Assembly (NCBI GenBank): GCA_003486285.1
Contig: DNGH01000104.1
Coordinates: 1 to 7,103, forward strand
Direction of reading: 5' to 3'
Origin: Actinomycetota bacterium
GTDB taxonomy: Bacteria; Actinomycetota; Acidimicrobiia; Spongiisociales; UBA11373
Length of the DNA: 7,103 bases
Positions 1 through 6,438 of the stretch are shown in pieces (positions within the stretch are counted from its first letter, which is position 1; every line of letters starts with the position of its first letter). The notes under the pieces are model-generated. The model was given only the letters and a program-made list of their open reading frames with translations. It was not told the DNA's origin and searched no databases. Both the position numbers and the translations under genes were made by a program.

Positions 1-28
1 CCCCCCTTCTCCATCCGTCAATCGCTGC

Positions 29-1417
29 TTACCCGACGAAGCAGGGCGCAGCCAGATCGAAATCGGCTGCGATCTGGCCCACGAAGGCATCGGTCAGCGG
101 AGTCAGGCCGTCCGACGAAGCGGCATCGGCCTTGTTGAGGAACGTGGAGCGCTCGGCGTGCTCGTTGGGAGTCCCGACGTACGACCGCTCGGGCAGGATG
201 CCCTGGTAGTCGATGGCGTCGAGCTCGGCGGCCAAAGCCGCCACGTTGGCACGCGTCAGGTCACCGGAGGCGATCGCCTCGGTGAGCAGCGAGAGCCACG
301 GGTACTGCCAGGTCCAACCGGCCACGTACGAGCCGCTCGGCCCACGCCCGGCCGCAGTGGCGGCGTCGCGCATCGCGGCGTGACCCGGGGTGTCCGTGTC
401 CCATCCGGCCCACGGCGAGGTGCCGATATAGGCCGCCTCGAGCAGCGGCATCAGGTCGGCGTTGGCCTTCAGGGCGACATTCCAGGTCGGGCCTGCGCCG
501 AGGATCTGGAAGGTCTGGAACCCGTTCTGGAACAACCCACCTGCGATCTGCGCCATCTCGGTCGGACCGGTGACCATGACGATCACCTCCGGCTGGGCGG
601 CGAGCAGCTCGGCCACCGCGGCGGCGACGTCGCCACCGAACGAGACCGGGGTCAGCTGGATCTCGGCGACGGGGTCACCGAGGCCCAGCTGAGCGGCTGC
701 GATCTTGGCGCCTGCGCCATAGTCGCCGCCGTAGTCGCCGGGGAACAGCACCAGTGCGTAGGTGAAGGCGCCACGAAGGTCGTACAGGGCCTCCATGCCG
801 TTCATCGCCTCGAAGCAGTAGGGGGCGCCCGACTCCATGATCAGGCCCTGGTCGACGTCGGTGAACGCCCACCCGGAGAACCAGGTGGCGGGAGCGGCCA
901 CGATGTCACCGTCGACGAAGGTGGGCAGGGCCCCCAGCGTCTGCGGCGTGCCCAGCACCTGGGCCAACCCGAGCACGCGCTCGGACAACGTCACGGCGCC
1001 CTCGGCGGTCTGAGCCGCGTCGTAGTGAGCATCGACGGTGTTCTCGGCGGTGATGACCACGTCCCACCCGTCGATGCCGCCGCCGGCATTGACGGTGGCC
1101 CAGAAGTCTTCCTGGGCCTGGGTCAGCGGCACTCCGAGCGGCGCAAACGGACCATCGGTCAGGTCCGAGATCACGCCGAGGTAGATGCAGCCGTTGCCCT
1201 GATTGACGGCCTCGGCACACGGAGCCGGGGTCACCCCCAGGTCGCGGGCGACCTCGGGCGGGGGCGGCAACGTCGTCGTCGCCGTAGTCGTGGCCGTGGC
1301 AGCCGTGGTGGTCGATGCAGCAGTGGTCGTGGTTGCGGCATCATCGTCGCCACAAGCCACGGCTACCAAAGCAAGCACGACCAGGAGGCTCGAGATAGCG
1401 AGCCGCCGGTTCTTCAT
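29..1417 (-). CDS. HAAT-family ABC transporter substrate-binding lipoprotein (LivJ/LivK-like)
   Basis: Extracytoplasmic receptor that would bind the solute and deliver it to the LivHM permease encoded just upstream; 462 residues, ending in TAA. The N-terminus is a lipoprotein signal: basic MKNRR, a hydrophobic stretch (residues 6-21) and a lipobox A-V-A-C with the lipidated Cys at 22. An acidic GDDD follows, then a Thr/Ala-rich linker (about 27-49) and four prolines (51-54), a flexible tether. The periplasmic-binding-protein type I fold begins near residue 77 (CIYLGVISDLTDGPFAPLG). Four further cysteines (67, 77, 201, 459) could form disulfides. The start at 1417 is chosen because an AGGGAGGA Shine-Dalgarno lies 8 bases upstream and the signal peptide begins there; an in-frame ATG at 1519 would add 34 charged residues before the signal. 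Family is secure from the architecture and operon; ligand is unknown. It could bind branched-chain amino acids, or an acid matching the operon's CoA ligase. Confidence 0.93.
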   Translation of the reverse strand: MKNRRLAISSLLVVLALVAVACGDDDAATTTTAASTTTAATATTTATTTLPPPPEVARDLGVTPAPCAEAVNQGNGCIYLGVISDLTDGPFAPLGVPLTQAQEDFWATVNAGGGIDGWDVVITAENTVDAHYDAAQTAEGAVTLSERVLGLAQVLGTPQTLGALPTFVDGDIVAAPATWFSGWAFTDVDQGLIMESGAPYCFEAMNGMEALYDLRGAFTYALVLFPGDYGGDYGAGAKIAAAQLGLGDPVAEIQLTPVSFGGDVAAAVAELLAAQPEVIVMVTGPTEMAQIAGGLFQNGFQTFQILGAGPTWNVALKANADLMPLLEAAYIGTSPWAGWDTDTPGHAAMRDAATAAGRGPSGSYVAGWTWQYPWLSLLTEAIASGDLTRANVAALAAELDAIDYQGILPERSYVGTPNEHAERSTFLNKADAASSDGLTPLTDAFVGQIAADFDLAAPCFVG

Positions 1418-1424
1418 CCTGTGT

Positions 1425-1432
1425 TCCTCCCT
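1425..1432 (-). promoter_or_regulatory. Strong Shine-Dalgarno of the binding-protein gene
   Basis: The minus strand reads AGGGAGGA, with the GGAGG core at 1426-1430 and 8 bases to the ATG at 1417. It fixes the start of the lipoprotein. It is among the best ribosome binding sites in the window, which fits a receptor made in excess over the membrane parts. Confidence 0.8.
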
Positions 1433-1534
1433 GGTGTTGCGATCTGAATCCCCGGCCCCAGGTGGGACCGGTGAAGCCACCACACTATCGAACCGCCGTG
1501 GGTCGCGTAGGTCAGCCATGCTTTTCCACGTGAG

Positions 1535-1559
1535 TTACCCCTTACCGGTTACCGGTTAC
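1535..1559. repeat. Short 7-bp tandem repeat (TTACCGG type)
   Basis: The plus strand reads TTACCCC, TTACCGG, TTACCGG, then a partial TTAC: 3.6 units of 7 bases with two substitutions in the first unit. On the transcribed (minus) sense each unit ends in TAA, so stops fall in all three frames. The repeated ACCGGT (1544-1549, 1551-1556) is palindromic, and a third ACCGGT occurs at 1467-1472. A CACGTG palindrome lies beside the array at 1527-1532. The array could be an operator with two adjacent sites or a neutral repeat; the sequence does not decide. Confidence 0.6.
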
Positions 1560-1581
1560 TTGTGGTGCGGCAAGGCCGTCC

Positions 1582-1594
1582 GGCGGGACCCGCC
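1582..1594. other. GC-rich inverted repeat between livM and the binding-protein gene
   Basis: GGCGGGACCCGCC is a palindrome around a single central base. As RNA it would give about a 5-bp all-GC stem with a 3-base loop. On the minus strand no T-tract follows, so it is not a canonical intrinsic terminator. It may slow RNA polymerase, act as a 3' stabiliser for the upstream livFG-fadD-livHM message, be a protein site, or be chance in GC-rich DNA. Confidence 0.3.
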
Positions 1595-1611
1595 CAGAAC
1601 ATTCCTTTTGT

Positions 1612-1653
1612 CCTAGTGCCTAGTGCCTAGTGCCTAATGCCTAATGCCTAATA
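1612..1653. repeat. Heptanucleotide tandem array overlapping the livM stop codon
   Basis: Six consecutive 7-base units fill 42 bases. On the plus strand they read CCTAGTG three times, CCTAATG twice, then CCTAATA. On the minus strand this is TATTAGG, CATTAGG twice, CACTAGG three times. The livM stop TAG (1648-1650) is part of the first transcribed unit. Because 7 is not a multiple of 3, the TAG in each unit falls in successive frames, so all three are closed twice. Two sequence versions sit in blocks (three of one, then three of the other), as expected from unit duplication by slippage. It resembles in form the short heptamer arrays (STRR) known from filamentous cyanobacteria, though the unit differs. 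Confidence 0.9.
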
Positions 1654-2865
1654 GCTGAAGGGCCAGGCCTTCCAGTAGTTGCGGATGCGAATCCAGATCC
1701 CGTAGAGGCCCAGCGGCTCCAGGATGAGGAAAACCACGATCAGGCCGCCGAAAAGGATCAGTTCCATCTGCGGAAGGTTGACAAAACCGCCGGCAGGCGA
1801 GTCGGAGATGAAGAAGAACGGATCGAGGCCGAACACCGTGATCCCGGCGAGCCACTTGACCATCTTGGGAAGGAAAGTGATGAACACCGCCCCCATGATC
1901 GAACCGGACACCGTGGACACTCCGCCGATCAGCACCATGGCGATGAACTCGATGGACAGCAGCAGGTTGAAGGTTCCCGGCTCGAGGTGGCCGATCGCCG
2001 AGTAGAGCAGGGCTCCGGCGACGCCGGCATAGAACGACGAGACCACGAACGCGATCATCTTGTAGCGGGCCAGGGGGATCCCCATCATCTCGGCGGCGAT
2101 GTCGCGGTCGCGGATCGCAGCCAGGGCCCGCCCCACTCGGGACCGCGCCAGGTTCTTGGCGACGAAACCCAGCACGATGAGCAGGACCAGCCCCAGGAAG
2201 AACAGCTTCTGTTCCTTCTCCAGGAAGATCCCGAAGAACTCTCCATCCTGGTCGAACCGGAACCCGAACAGCGAAGGCACCCCGGTCGGACGCCCGACTC
2301 CGACACCGCCGGTGAGGATCGAGGCCTCGCGGAACAGGTGGTCTCCGATGAACACCAGGCCGAGGGTGACGAAGGCGAGGTACAGGCCGCGGAGTCGGAA
2401 GGCCACCGGGGCCACGATCAGACCGGCGAGTGCCGCCACCAGGCCCGCCGCCGGCAGCCAGATCGACAGGTCGAGCTGATAGCCCACCACGAGGGTCTTC
2501 TCCACGAACTGACCGGTGCTCAGGTCGACGACCTGCCTGGTGACCTCGCTCCCACCGAGCACCGCGCCGGTGAAGGCGCCGAGGCCGAGGAAGAAGGCGT
2601 GTCCCAGGGACACCTGGCCGGCGAAGCCGGTGACGATGTTGAGACCGATCGCTCCGATCGACGCGAACACCGCACTCACCGCGATCAGGAGGAGGTCGCC
2701 GGTGAGGCTGAAATCGACCAGCCCCGGGATCAAGGGCAGCGTGCCACCGAGGCCGAGCAGCACCACCGCCACCAGGAGCACGGCGAACCAGAACCGCTGC
2801 ACGTTCGAGCGGAAGATGGCGACGTCCGATCGGTAGTCGGCGACGAGACCGGGGCGGAGCCTCAT
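1648..2865 (-). CDS. livM: Branched-chain amino acid-type ABC transporter permease LivM
   Basis: Second membrane subunit of the importer, pairing with LivH to form the translocation channel; 405 residues. Clear hydrophobic segments lie at roughly 26-41, 56-75, 86-104, 136-154, 160-174, 222-236, 270-290, 304-335 and 366-383. LivM hallmarks are LNIVTGFAGQVSLGHA (75-90), FRLRGLYLAFVTLGL (156-170), the ATPase-contacting cytoplasmic loop with its EAA-like stretch (about 241-285, RSRVGRALAAIRDRDIAAEM at its start) and SIEFIAMVLIGGVSTVSGS (304-322). Less conserved stretches at about 104-134 and 200-220 are probable extramembrane loops. The C-terminus ends in a basic/aromatic tail (393-405, RIRNYWKAWPFSY). 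The start at 2865 is chosen because its ATG overlaps the livH stop as ATGA, with AAGGAG 11 bases upstream; the reading frame stays open to 3180 but that stretch is low-complexity Arg/Gly-rich and overlaps livH. Confidence 0.95.
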   Translation of the reverse strand: MRLRPGLVADYRSDVAIFRSNVQRFWFAVLLVAVVLLGLGGTLPLIPGLVDFSLTGDLLLIAVSAVFASIGAIGLNIVTGFAGQVSLGHAFFLGLGAFTGAVLGGSEVTRQVVDLSTGQFVEKTLVVGYQLDLSIWLPAAGLVAALAGLIVAPVAFRLRGLYLAFVTLGLVFIGDHLFREASILTGGVGVGRPTGVPSLFGFRFDQDGEFFGIFLEKEQKLFFLGLVLLIVLGFVAKNLARSRVGRALAAIRDRDIAAEMMGIPLARYKMIAFVVSSFYAGVAGALLYSAIGHLEPGTFNLLLSIEFIAMVLIGGVSTVSGSIMGAVFITFLPKMVKWLAGITVFGLDPFFFISDSPAGGFVNLPQMELILFGGLIVVFLILEPLGLYGIWIRIRNYWKAWPFSY

Positions 2866-3755
2866 ACCCGCTCGATCTCCTTGGTGCCGAACAAGCCGTA
2901 GGGACGGAACAGGAGCACGAGGAACATCACCAGGTAGGGCACCAACTGCGAGAAGCCCCTGCCGAGGAAGGTGGCGTACTGCGGCTGATAGGTGGCGGCG
3001 AGCGTCTCGGCGATGGCAACCATCAGGGCGCCGACGATCGCCCCGGCGATCGAGTCGAGACCGCCCACCACCACCACGGGCAACGCCTTCAGGGCCACCA
3101 CCGCGGCCGATCGATCGAAGCCGACCCCCGACCCGAGGAAGACCCCGCCGAACATGGCCAGGACCGCGGCGATGCCCCACGACATCGCAAACACGGTGCT
3201 AACCGAGACCCCCTGGGTGAGCGCCACCTCCTGGTCGAACGCTGTCGCCCGCATCGCCAGGCCCATCCGCGAGTACTTGAAGAAGGCCAGAAGCATGCCG
3301 ACCAGCAGGACCACCGTCACGATCACGGCGATCTGGCGGTGCGCGATGTTGAGCCCGGCGAACTTGACGAACTTCAGACCCCACGGGTCGCCCATCTGCC
3401 TGATCTCGACACCCATGAGGTCCAGTGCGACGACCGTGATCACGGTGTTCAGGCCGATGGTGAGGATGGCGACCGCGAAGACCGGCTTGCCGACCATCGG
3501 GCGCAGCGTGGTGCGCTCCACGATCACCCCGGTGAGAGCCGCCAGGCCAGCGCCGACCAGGATCGCGATCCAGAAGGGCCACCCCAAGATCGTGGCGACG
3601 TAAACCACCCAGTAGCCGCCGAGCAGGAGCAGCGCCGGCTGGGCGAAGTTCAGCACCTGCGTCGACTTGTAGATGATCACGAAGCCGAGGGCGACGAGCG
3701 CGTAGATGCCGGCGAGGGAGACACCATTCACCAGGGCCTGGAGGAACTGCGTCAT
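2862..3755 (-). CDS. livH: Branched-chain amino acid-type ABC transporter permease LivH
   Basis: First membrane subunit of the importer; 297 residues, close to the roughly 300 usual for LivH. The diagnostic N-terminal block is present (GVSLAGIYALVALGFVIIYK, 11-30, followed by STQVLNFAQP, 31-40). Hydrophobic segments lie near 12-29, 40-56, 62-78, 92-112, 141-159, 187-208, 222-248 and 271-284. The cytoplasmic EAA-type loop that contacts the ATPases is at about 162-183 (SRMGLAMRATAFDQEVALTQ), followed by the family's LKALPVVVVGGLDSIAGAIV (222-241). The protein ends with LFRPYGLFG and a short tail. It starts with an ATG overlapping the ligase stop (ATGA at 3752-3755) and ends with TGA overlapping the livM ATG. 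No Shine-Dalgarno is visible before it, so translation probably depends on ribosomes finishing the ligase gene. NFAQP replaces the more usual NFAHG/NFAQG, a minor variation. Confidence 0.95.
   Translation of the reverse strand: MTQFLQALVNGVSLAGIYALVALGFVIIYKSTQVLNFAQPALLLLGGYWVVYVATILGWPFWIAILVGAGLAALTGVIVERTTLRPMVGKPVFAVAILTIGLNTVITVVALDLMGVEIRQMGDPWGLKFVKFAGLNIAHRQIAVIVTVVLLVGMLLAFFKYSRMGLAMRATAFDQEVALTQGVSVSTVFAMSWGIAAVLAMFGGVFLGSGVGFDRSAAVVALKALPVVVVGGLDSIAGAIVGALMVAIAETLAATYQPQYATFLGRGFSQLVPYLVMFLVLLFRPYGLFGTKEIERV
2877..2882 (-). promoter_or_regulatory. Shine-Dalgarno for livM inside the end of livH
   Basis: The minus strand reads AAGGAG, 11 bases before the livM ATG at 2865 and within the last codons of livH. 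It supports the 2865 start over the longer open frame and adds direct initiation to the ATGA coupling. Confidence 0.55.
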
Positions 3756-5599
3756 CGGTACATCGACTCGATCATGTCGGAGAACTTCTTCTCTACCACC
3801 GACCGCTTGACCTTCTGGGTGGCGGTCAGCTCCCCTTCCTCGTGGTCCAGCTCCTTGGTGAGCAGACGGAACGCCTTGATCTGCTCGACCCGGGCGAACT
3901 TCTGGTTGGCGGCGTCGACCGCCTTCTGCACGAGCGTCACCACCTCAGGCTTCTCGGAAAGGTCGCGGTAGGTGGTGTGCGGGAGCTTGTGCCGCTGCGC
4001 CCACTCGCTCACCACCTCGAAGTCGATGCCGATGAGCGCGGCGAGGAACTTGCGGCGGTCGCCGATGATGATCGCCTCTTTGATGAACGGCGACGTCTTC
4101 AGCGTGTTCTCGATCTCGGAAGGCGAAACGTTCTTGCCGCCGCTGGTGATGATGATGTCCTTGATCCGGTCGATGATCTTGACGTGGGTGCCATCCACCC
4201 ACTCCCCGACGTCGCCGGTGTGCAGCCAGCCCTCGGGGTCGATGGTCCGCTCCGTCGCCTCCGGCATGCTCCAGTAACCGGCGAACACCGCCGGGTGGCG
4301 GGTGAGGATCTCGCCCGTCTCGGCGTCAAGCCGGAGCTCGACGCCGGGATAGGGCTCGCCGACGGTGCCGAGCTTGATGCGGCCGGGACGATTGGTGGTG
4401 GCCACACCGCAGTTCTCGGTCATCCCGTAGGCCTCATGCAGCGGGACCCCGATCGACATGAAGAACTGCAGGATTTCGGGGGCGATCGGCGCCGCCGCCG
4501 ACACGCCGTAGCGGACCCGGCGCAGGCCGACCCGGTCCTTGAGTGAGCGGAACAGAAAGAGGTTGCCGATGGCGGTCAGCCCACGGCTCACAGCGGTGTG
4601 CCGGCCCTCCCGGCGCGCCAGCGTGTTGCCCACGTAGCTGGCTGACGTCATCCAGATGGCGGCGTTGATCCGCTTGAGGCGCGACGCCGAGGCGAGCCGC
4701 ACCTGGATGGCGGCATGGATCCGTTCCCAGATCCGCGGCACCCCTTGCACGATCGTGGGCTGCACGTCGCGCATGTCGGTGACCAGGGTGTCGAGCGACT
4801 CCCCGAAGTGGATCGGGACCCCGGCCCCGGTGTTGAACACCACCGAGAACAGCTTTTCGTAGATGTGGCACAGCGGCAGGTACGAGACGATGAGGTCGTC
4901 GGGCCCGGGGCCGGGCTGCACGATCCCCTGGTCGCCGGCGATCTCCCGGGTGGCGTAGTCCAGGTTGGCGAGAGTGATCATCGACCCCTTCGGCGGGCCT
5001 GTCGTCCCGGAGGTGTAGACCAGGTAGGCGAGGTCCTCGGGCTTGGCCCCCGCCATGCGCTCCGCAACCGCATCCGGGTGGGCGGACCGGTGCGCCCGTC
5101 CCAGCTCCATGAAGGCATCCCACGACATCAGGCGGGGATCGTCGTAGGCATCGACACCGCGGTGCTCCAGGTAGATGATCTTCTCCAGCATCGGCAGGTC
5201 CGACGTGGGTATCGCCAGCACCTTGTCGGCCTGCTCCTCGTCCTCGACGATGAGCAGTCGCGATCCGGAGTTGTCGAGCAGGTACTCGACCTCGGCGGTG
5301 GGATTGGTCGGATAGAGGCCCATGCAGGCGGCGCCGCCGGCGATCGAGCCGAGATCGGTGAAGAGCCACTCGGGGCGATTGTCCGAATGGATGGCGACGC
5401 GGTCGCCCCGGTCGATGTCGCTGGCAAGAAGGGCGTGGGCGAAGGTCTCAGCCTGATCCCAGAACTGGGCCCAGGTGAACTCCCGCCAGATTCCCCGGCT
5501 CTTCTCCCGCAGCGCGATCGTATCCGGCGTGCGAGCTGCGAAGTCCCGCAGCCGGGTCGCAGGCGAGACCGTGCCGGTCTGGGGCAGGGTCGTGGTCAT
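3752..5599 (-). CDS. fadD: AMP-forming long-chain acyl-CoA synthetase (FadD15-like)
   Basis: Adenylate-forming ligase: acid + ATP + CoA gives acyl-CoA + AMP + PPi, expected in the cytoplasm or at the inner membrane face. 615 residues, longer than E. coli FadD and near the size of mycobacterial FadD15-type enzymes. The core motifs are intact: phosphate loop YTSGTTGPPKG (195-205), LPLCHIYEK (241-249), YGMTE (391-395), WLHTGD (458-463), hinge IIDRIKDIIITSGGKNVSPS (475-494) and the C-terminal ATQKVKR, whose K596 is the likely catalytic lysine. The segment about 300-365 (before YGVSAAAPIAPEI) is the extra region typical of the LACS/FadD15 branch. The gene overlaps livG before it and livH after it by 4 bases each, and GGAGGT lies 5 bases from its ATG, so it is an integral member of the transporter operon. 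The acid activated cannot be read off; a long-chain fatty acid is the default for the family, but aromatic or branched acids are possible. Confidence 0.92.
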   Translation of the reverse strand: MTTTLPQTGTVSPATRLRDFAARTPDTIALREKSRGIWREFTWAQFWDQAETFAHALLASDIDRGDRVAIHSDNRPEWLFTDLGSIAGGAACMGLYPTNPTAEVEYLLDNSGSRLLIVEDEEQADKVLAIPTSDLPMLEKIIYLEHRGVDAYDDPRLMSWDAFMELGRAHRSAHPDAVAERMAGAKPEDLAYLVYTSGTTGPPKGSMITLANLDYATREIAGDQGIVQPGPGPDDLIVSYLPLCHIYEKLFSVVFNTGAGVPIHFGESLDTLVTDMRDVQPTIVQGVPRIWERIHAAIQVRLASASRLKRINAAIWMTSASYVGNTLARREGRHTAVSRGLTAIGNLFLFRSLKDRVGLRRVRYGVSAAAPIAPEILQFFMSIGVPLHEAYGMTENCGVATTNRPGRIKLGTVGEPYPGVELRLDAETGEILTRHPAVFAGYWSMPEATERTIDPEGWLHTGDVGEWVDGTHVKIIDRIKDIIITSGGKNVSPSEIENTLKTSPFIKEAIIIGDRRKFLAALIGIDFEVVSEWAQRHKLPHTTYRDLSEKPEVVTLVQKAVDAANQKFARVEQIKAFRLLTKELDHEEGELTATQKVKRSVVEKKFSDMIESMYR

Positions 5600-6438
5600 G
5601 CGCTACCTCCGGGGTCGGCCACGGCGTGCTCCTGGCCCAGATAGGCCCGGATCACGTCCTGGTTGCTCTGGATCTCACGGGGCTTCCCGACGGCGATCGG
5701 CCGCCCGAAGTCGATGGCGAGAACGGTGTCCGCGAGATCCATCACGAGGTGCATGTCGTGATCTACCAGCAGGATCCCGATCCCCAACTCCCGGCGGATG
5801 TCGGTGATGAACCGGGCCATGTCCTCGGTCTCCTCGAGATTCATCCCCGAGGTGGGCTCGTCGAGGAGCAGCAACCGGGGTGCCATGGCGAGGGCCCGTC
5901 CCAGCTCCACCCGCTTCTGGATGCCGTAGGGGAGCATCGCCACGAACGACTTGCGGTGTTGCTGGATGTCGAGGAACTCGACGATGCCCTCCACCACCGC
6001 GCGGTTGCGGGCTTCTTCGCGCGCCGCCTTGCCGATGCGCACCATCGCCGCCGGAGTGCCGTAGCGCAGGTGCTGGTGGCGTCCCAGCATCAGGTTGTCG
6101 AGGACGGTCAACTGGGGGAACAATTCGATGTTCTGGAAGGTGCGGGCCACCCCGAGGTCGGCGACGCGGTCGGGGCGCATCCCGAGCAGGTCGTGTCCCT
6201 CGAAGCTGAGCGAACCGCGCTGGGGGCGATATACGCCGCTGATGCAGTTGAAGATCGAGGTCTTGCCGGCGCCGTTCGGCCCGATGACGGCAAACACCTC
6301 ACCGCGGCGCACCGTGAGCGATACGCCATCGATCGCCTTGACCCCGGCGAACGAGAGATGGATGTCGTGGATCTCCAGCAGCGGGGTGCCGTCGGGCACC
6401 GCCGCCGGAAGGATCTCGTGCAGCAGCTGCGCTCTCAT
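5596..6438 (-). CDS. livG: ABC transporter ATP-binding protein LivG
   Basis: One of two ATPases powering the importer; 280 residues. Motifs in order: Walker A GPNGAGKT (53-60), Q-loop TFQNIELFPQLTV with Q102, signature LPYGIQKRVELGRAL (169-183), Walker B LLLLDEP (189-195, catalytic E194) and switch LLVDHDMHLV with H227. The EVFAVIGPNGAGKTSIFNCI block (47-66), the helical insert at about 118-160 and the C-terminal PREIQSNQDVIRAYLG (253-268) are LivG-type. The signature departs from the usual LSGGQ/LSYGQ: Pro replaces Ser and Ile stands where Gln is usual. The start ATG at 6438 overlaps the livF stop as ATGA; a GTG three codons upstream (6447) is possible but breaks the overlap pattern used by all neighbouring genes. 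The stop overlaps the ligase start. All catalytic residues are present, so it should be active. Confidence 0.95.
   Translation of the reverse strand: MRAQLLHEILPAAVPDGTPLLEIHDIHLSFAGVKAIDGVSLTVRRGEVFAVIGPNGAGKTSIFNCISGVYRPQRGSLSFEGHDLLGMRPDRVADLGVARTFQNIELFPQLTVLDNLMLGRHQHLRYGTPAAMVRIGKAAREEARNRAVVEGIVEFLDIQQHRKSFVAMLPYGIQKRVELGRALAMAPRLLLLDEPTSGMNLEETEDMARFITDIRRELGIGILLVDHDMHLVMDLADTVLAIDFGRPIAVGKPREIQSNQDVIRAYLGQEHAVADPGGSA
5605..5610 (-). promoter_or_regulatory. Shine-Dalgarno for the acyl-CoA synthetase gene
   Basis: GGAGGT on the minus strand, 5 bases before the ATG at 5599 and inside the final codons of livG. Together with the ATGA overlap it supports 5599 as the ligase start. Confidence 0.6.

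Noticed and set aside
158..1447. Long plus-strand open frame antisense to the binding-protein gene
   Set aside because: Its translation is Arg/Gly/His-rich with no domain, as expected from the complement of GC-biased codons; the minus-strand lipoprotein accounts for the region.
1482..1487. TAGTGT on the minus strand as a -10 box for the receptor gene
   Set aside because: It matches TANNNT, but no reasonable -35 lies 16-18 bases upstream (the nearest, CTGACC, is 22 away), so it is too weak to call.
1418..1519. Longer binding-protein start at 1519
   Set aside because: It would bury the lipoprotein signal peptide behind 34 charged residues; the start at 1417 has an excellent ribosome binding site.
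1612..1653. Heptamer array as a CRISPR or transposon end
   Set aside because: Units are 7 bases with no spacers, and no transposase or inverted ends are nearby; it is a simple tandem repeat.
1987..2901. 304-codon plus-strand open frame opposite livM
   Set aside because: Highly charged low-complexity product rich in Glu, Gln, Arg and His, a typical shadow of a hydrophobic membrane protein gene on the other strand.
2866..3180. N-terminal extension of LivM to an upstream start at 3180
   Set aside because: It would overlap livH by over 300 bases and add about 105 low-complexity residues; the ATG at 2865 fits the ATGA pattern and has a Shine-Dalgarno.
4715..5644. Plus-strand open frame opposite the acyl-CoA synthetase
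   Set aside because: No recognisable motif, no Shine-Dalgarno; the opposite strand has a complete motif-bearing enzyme.
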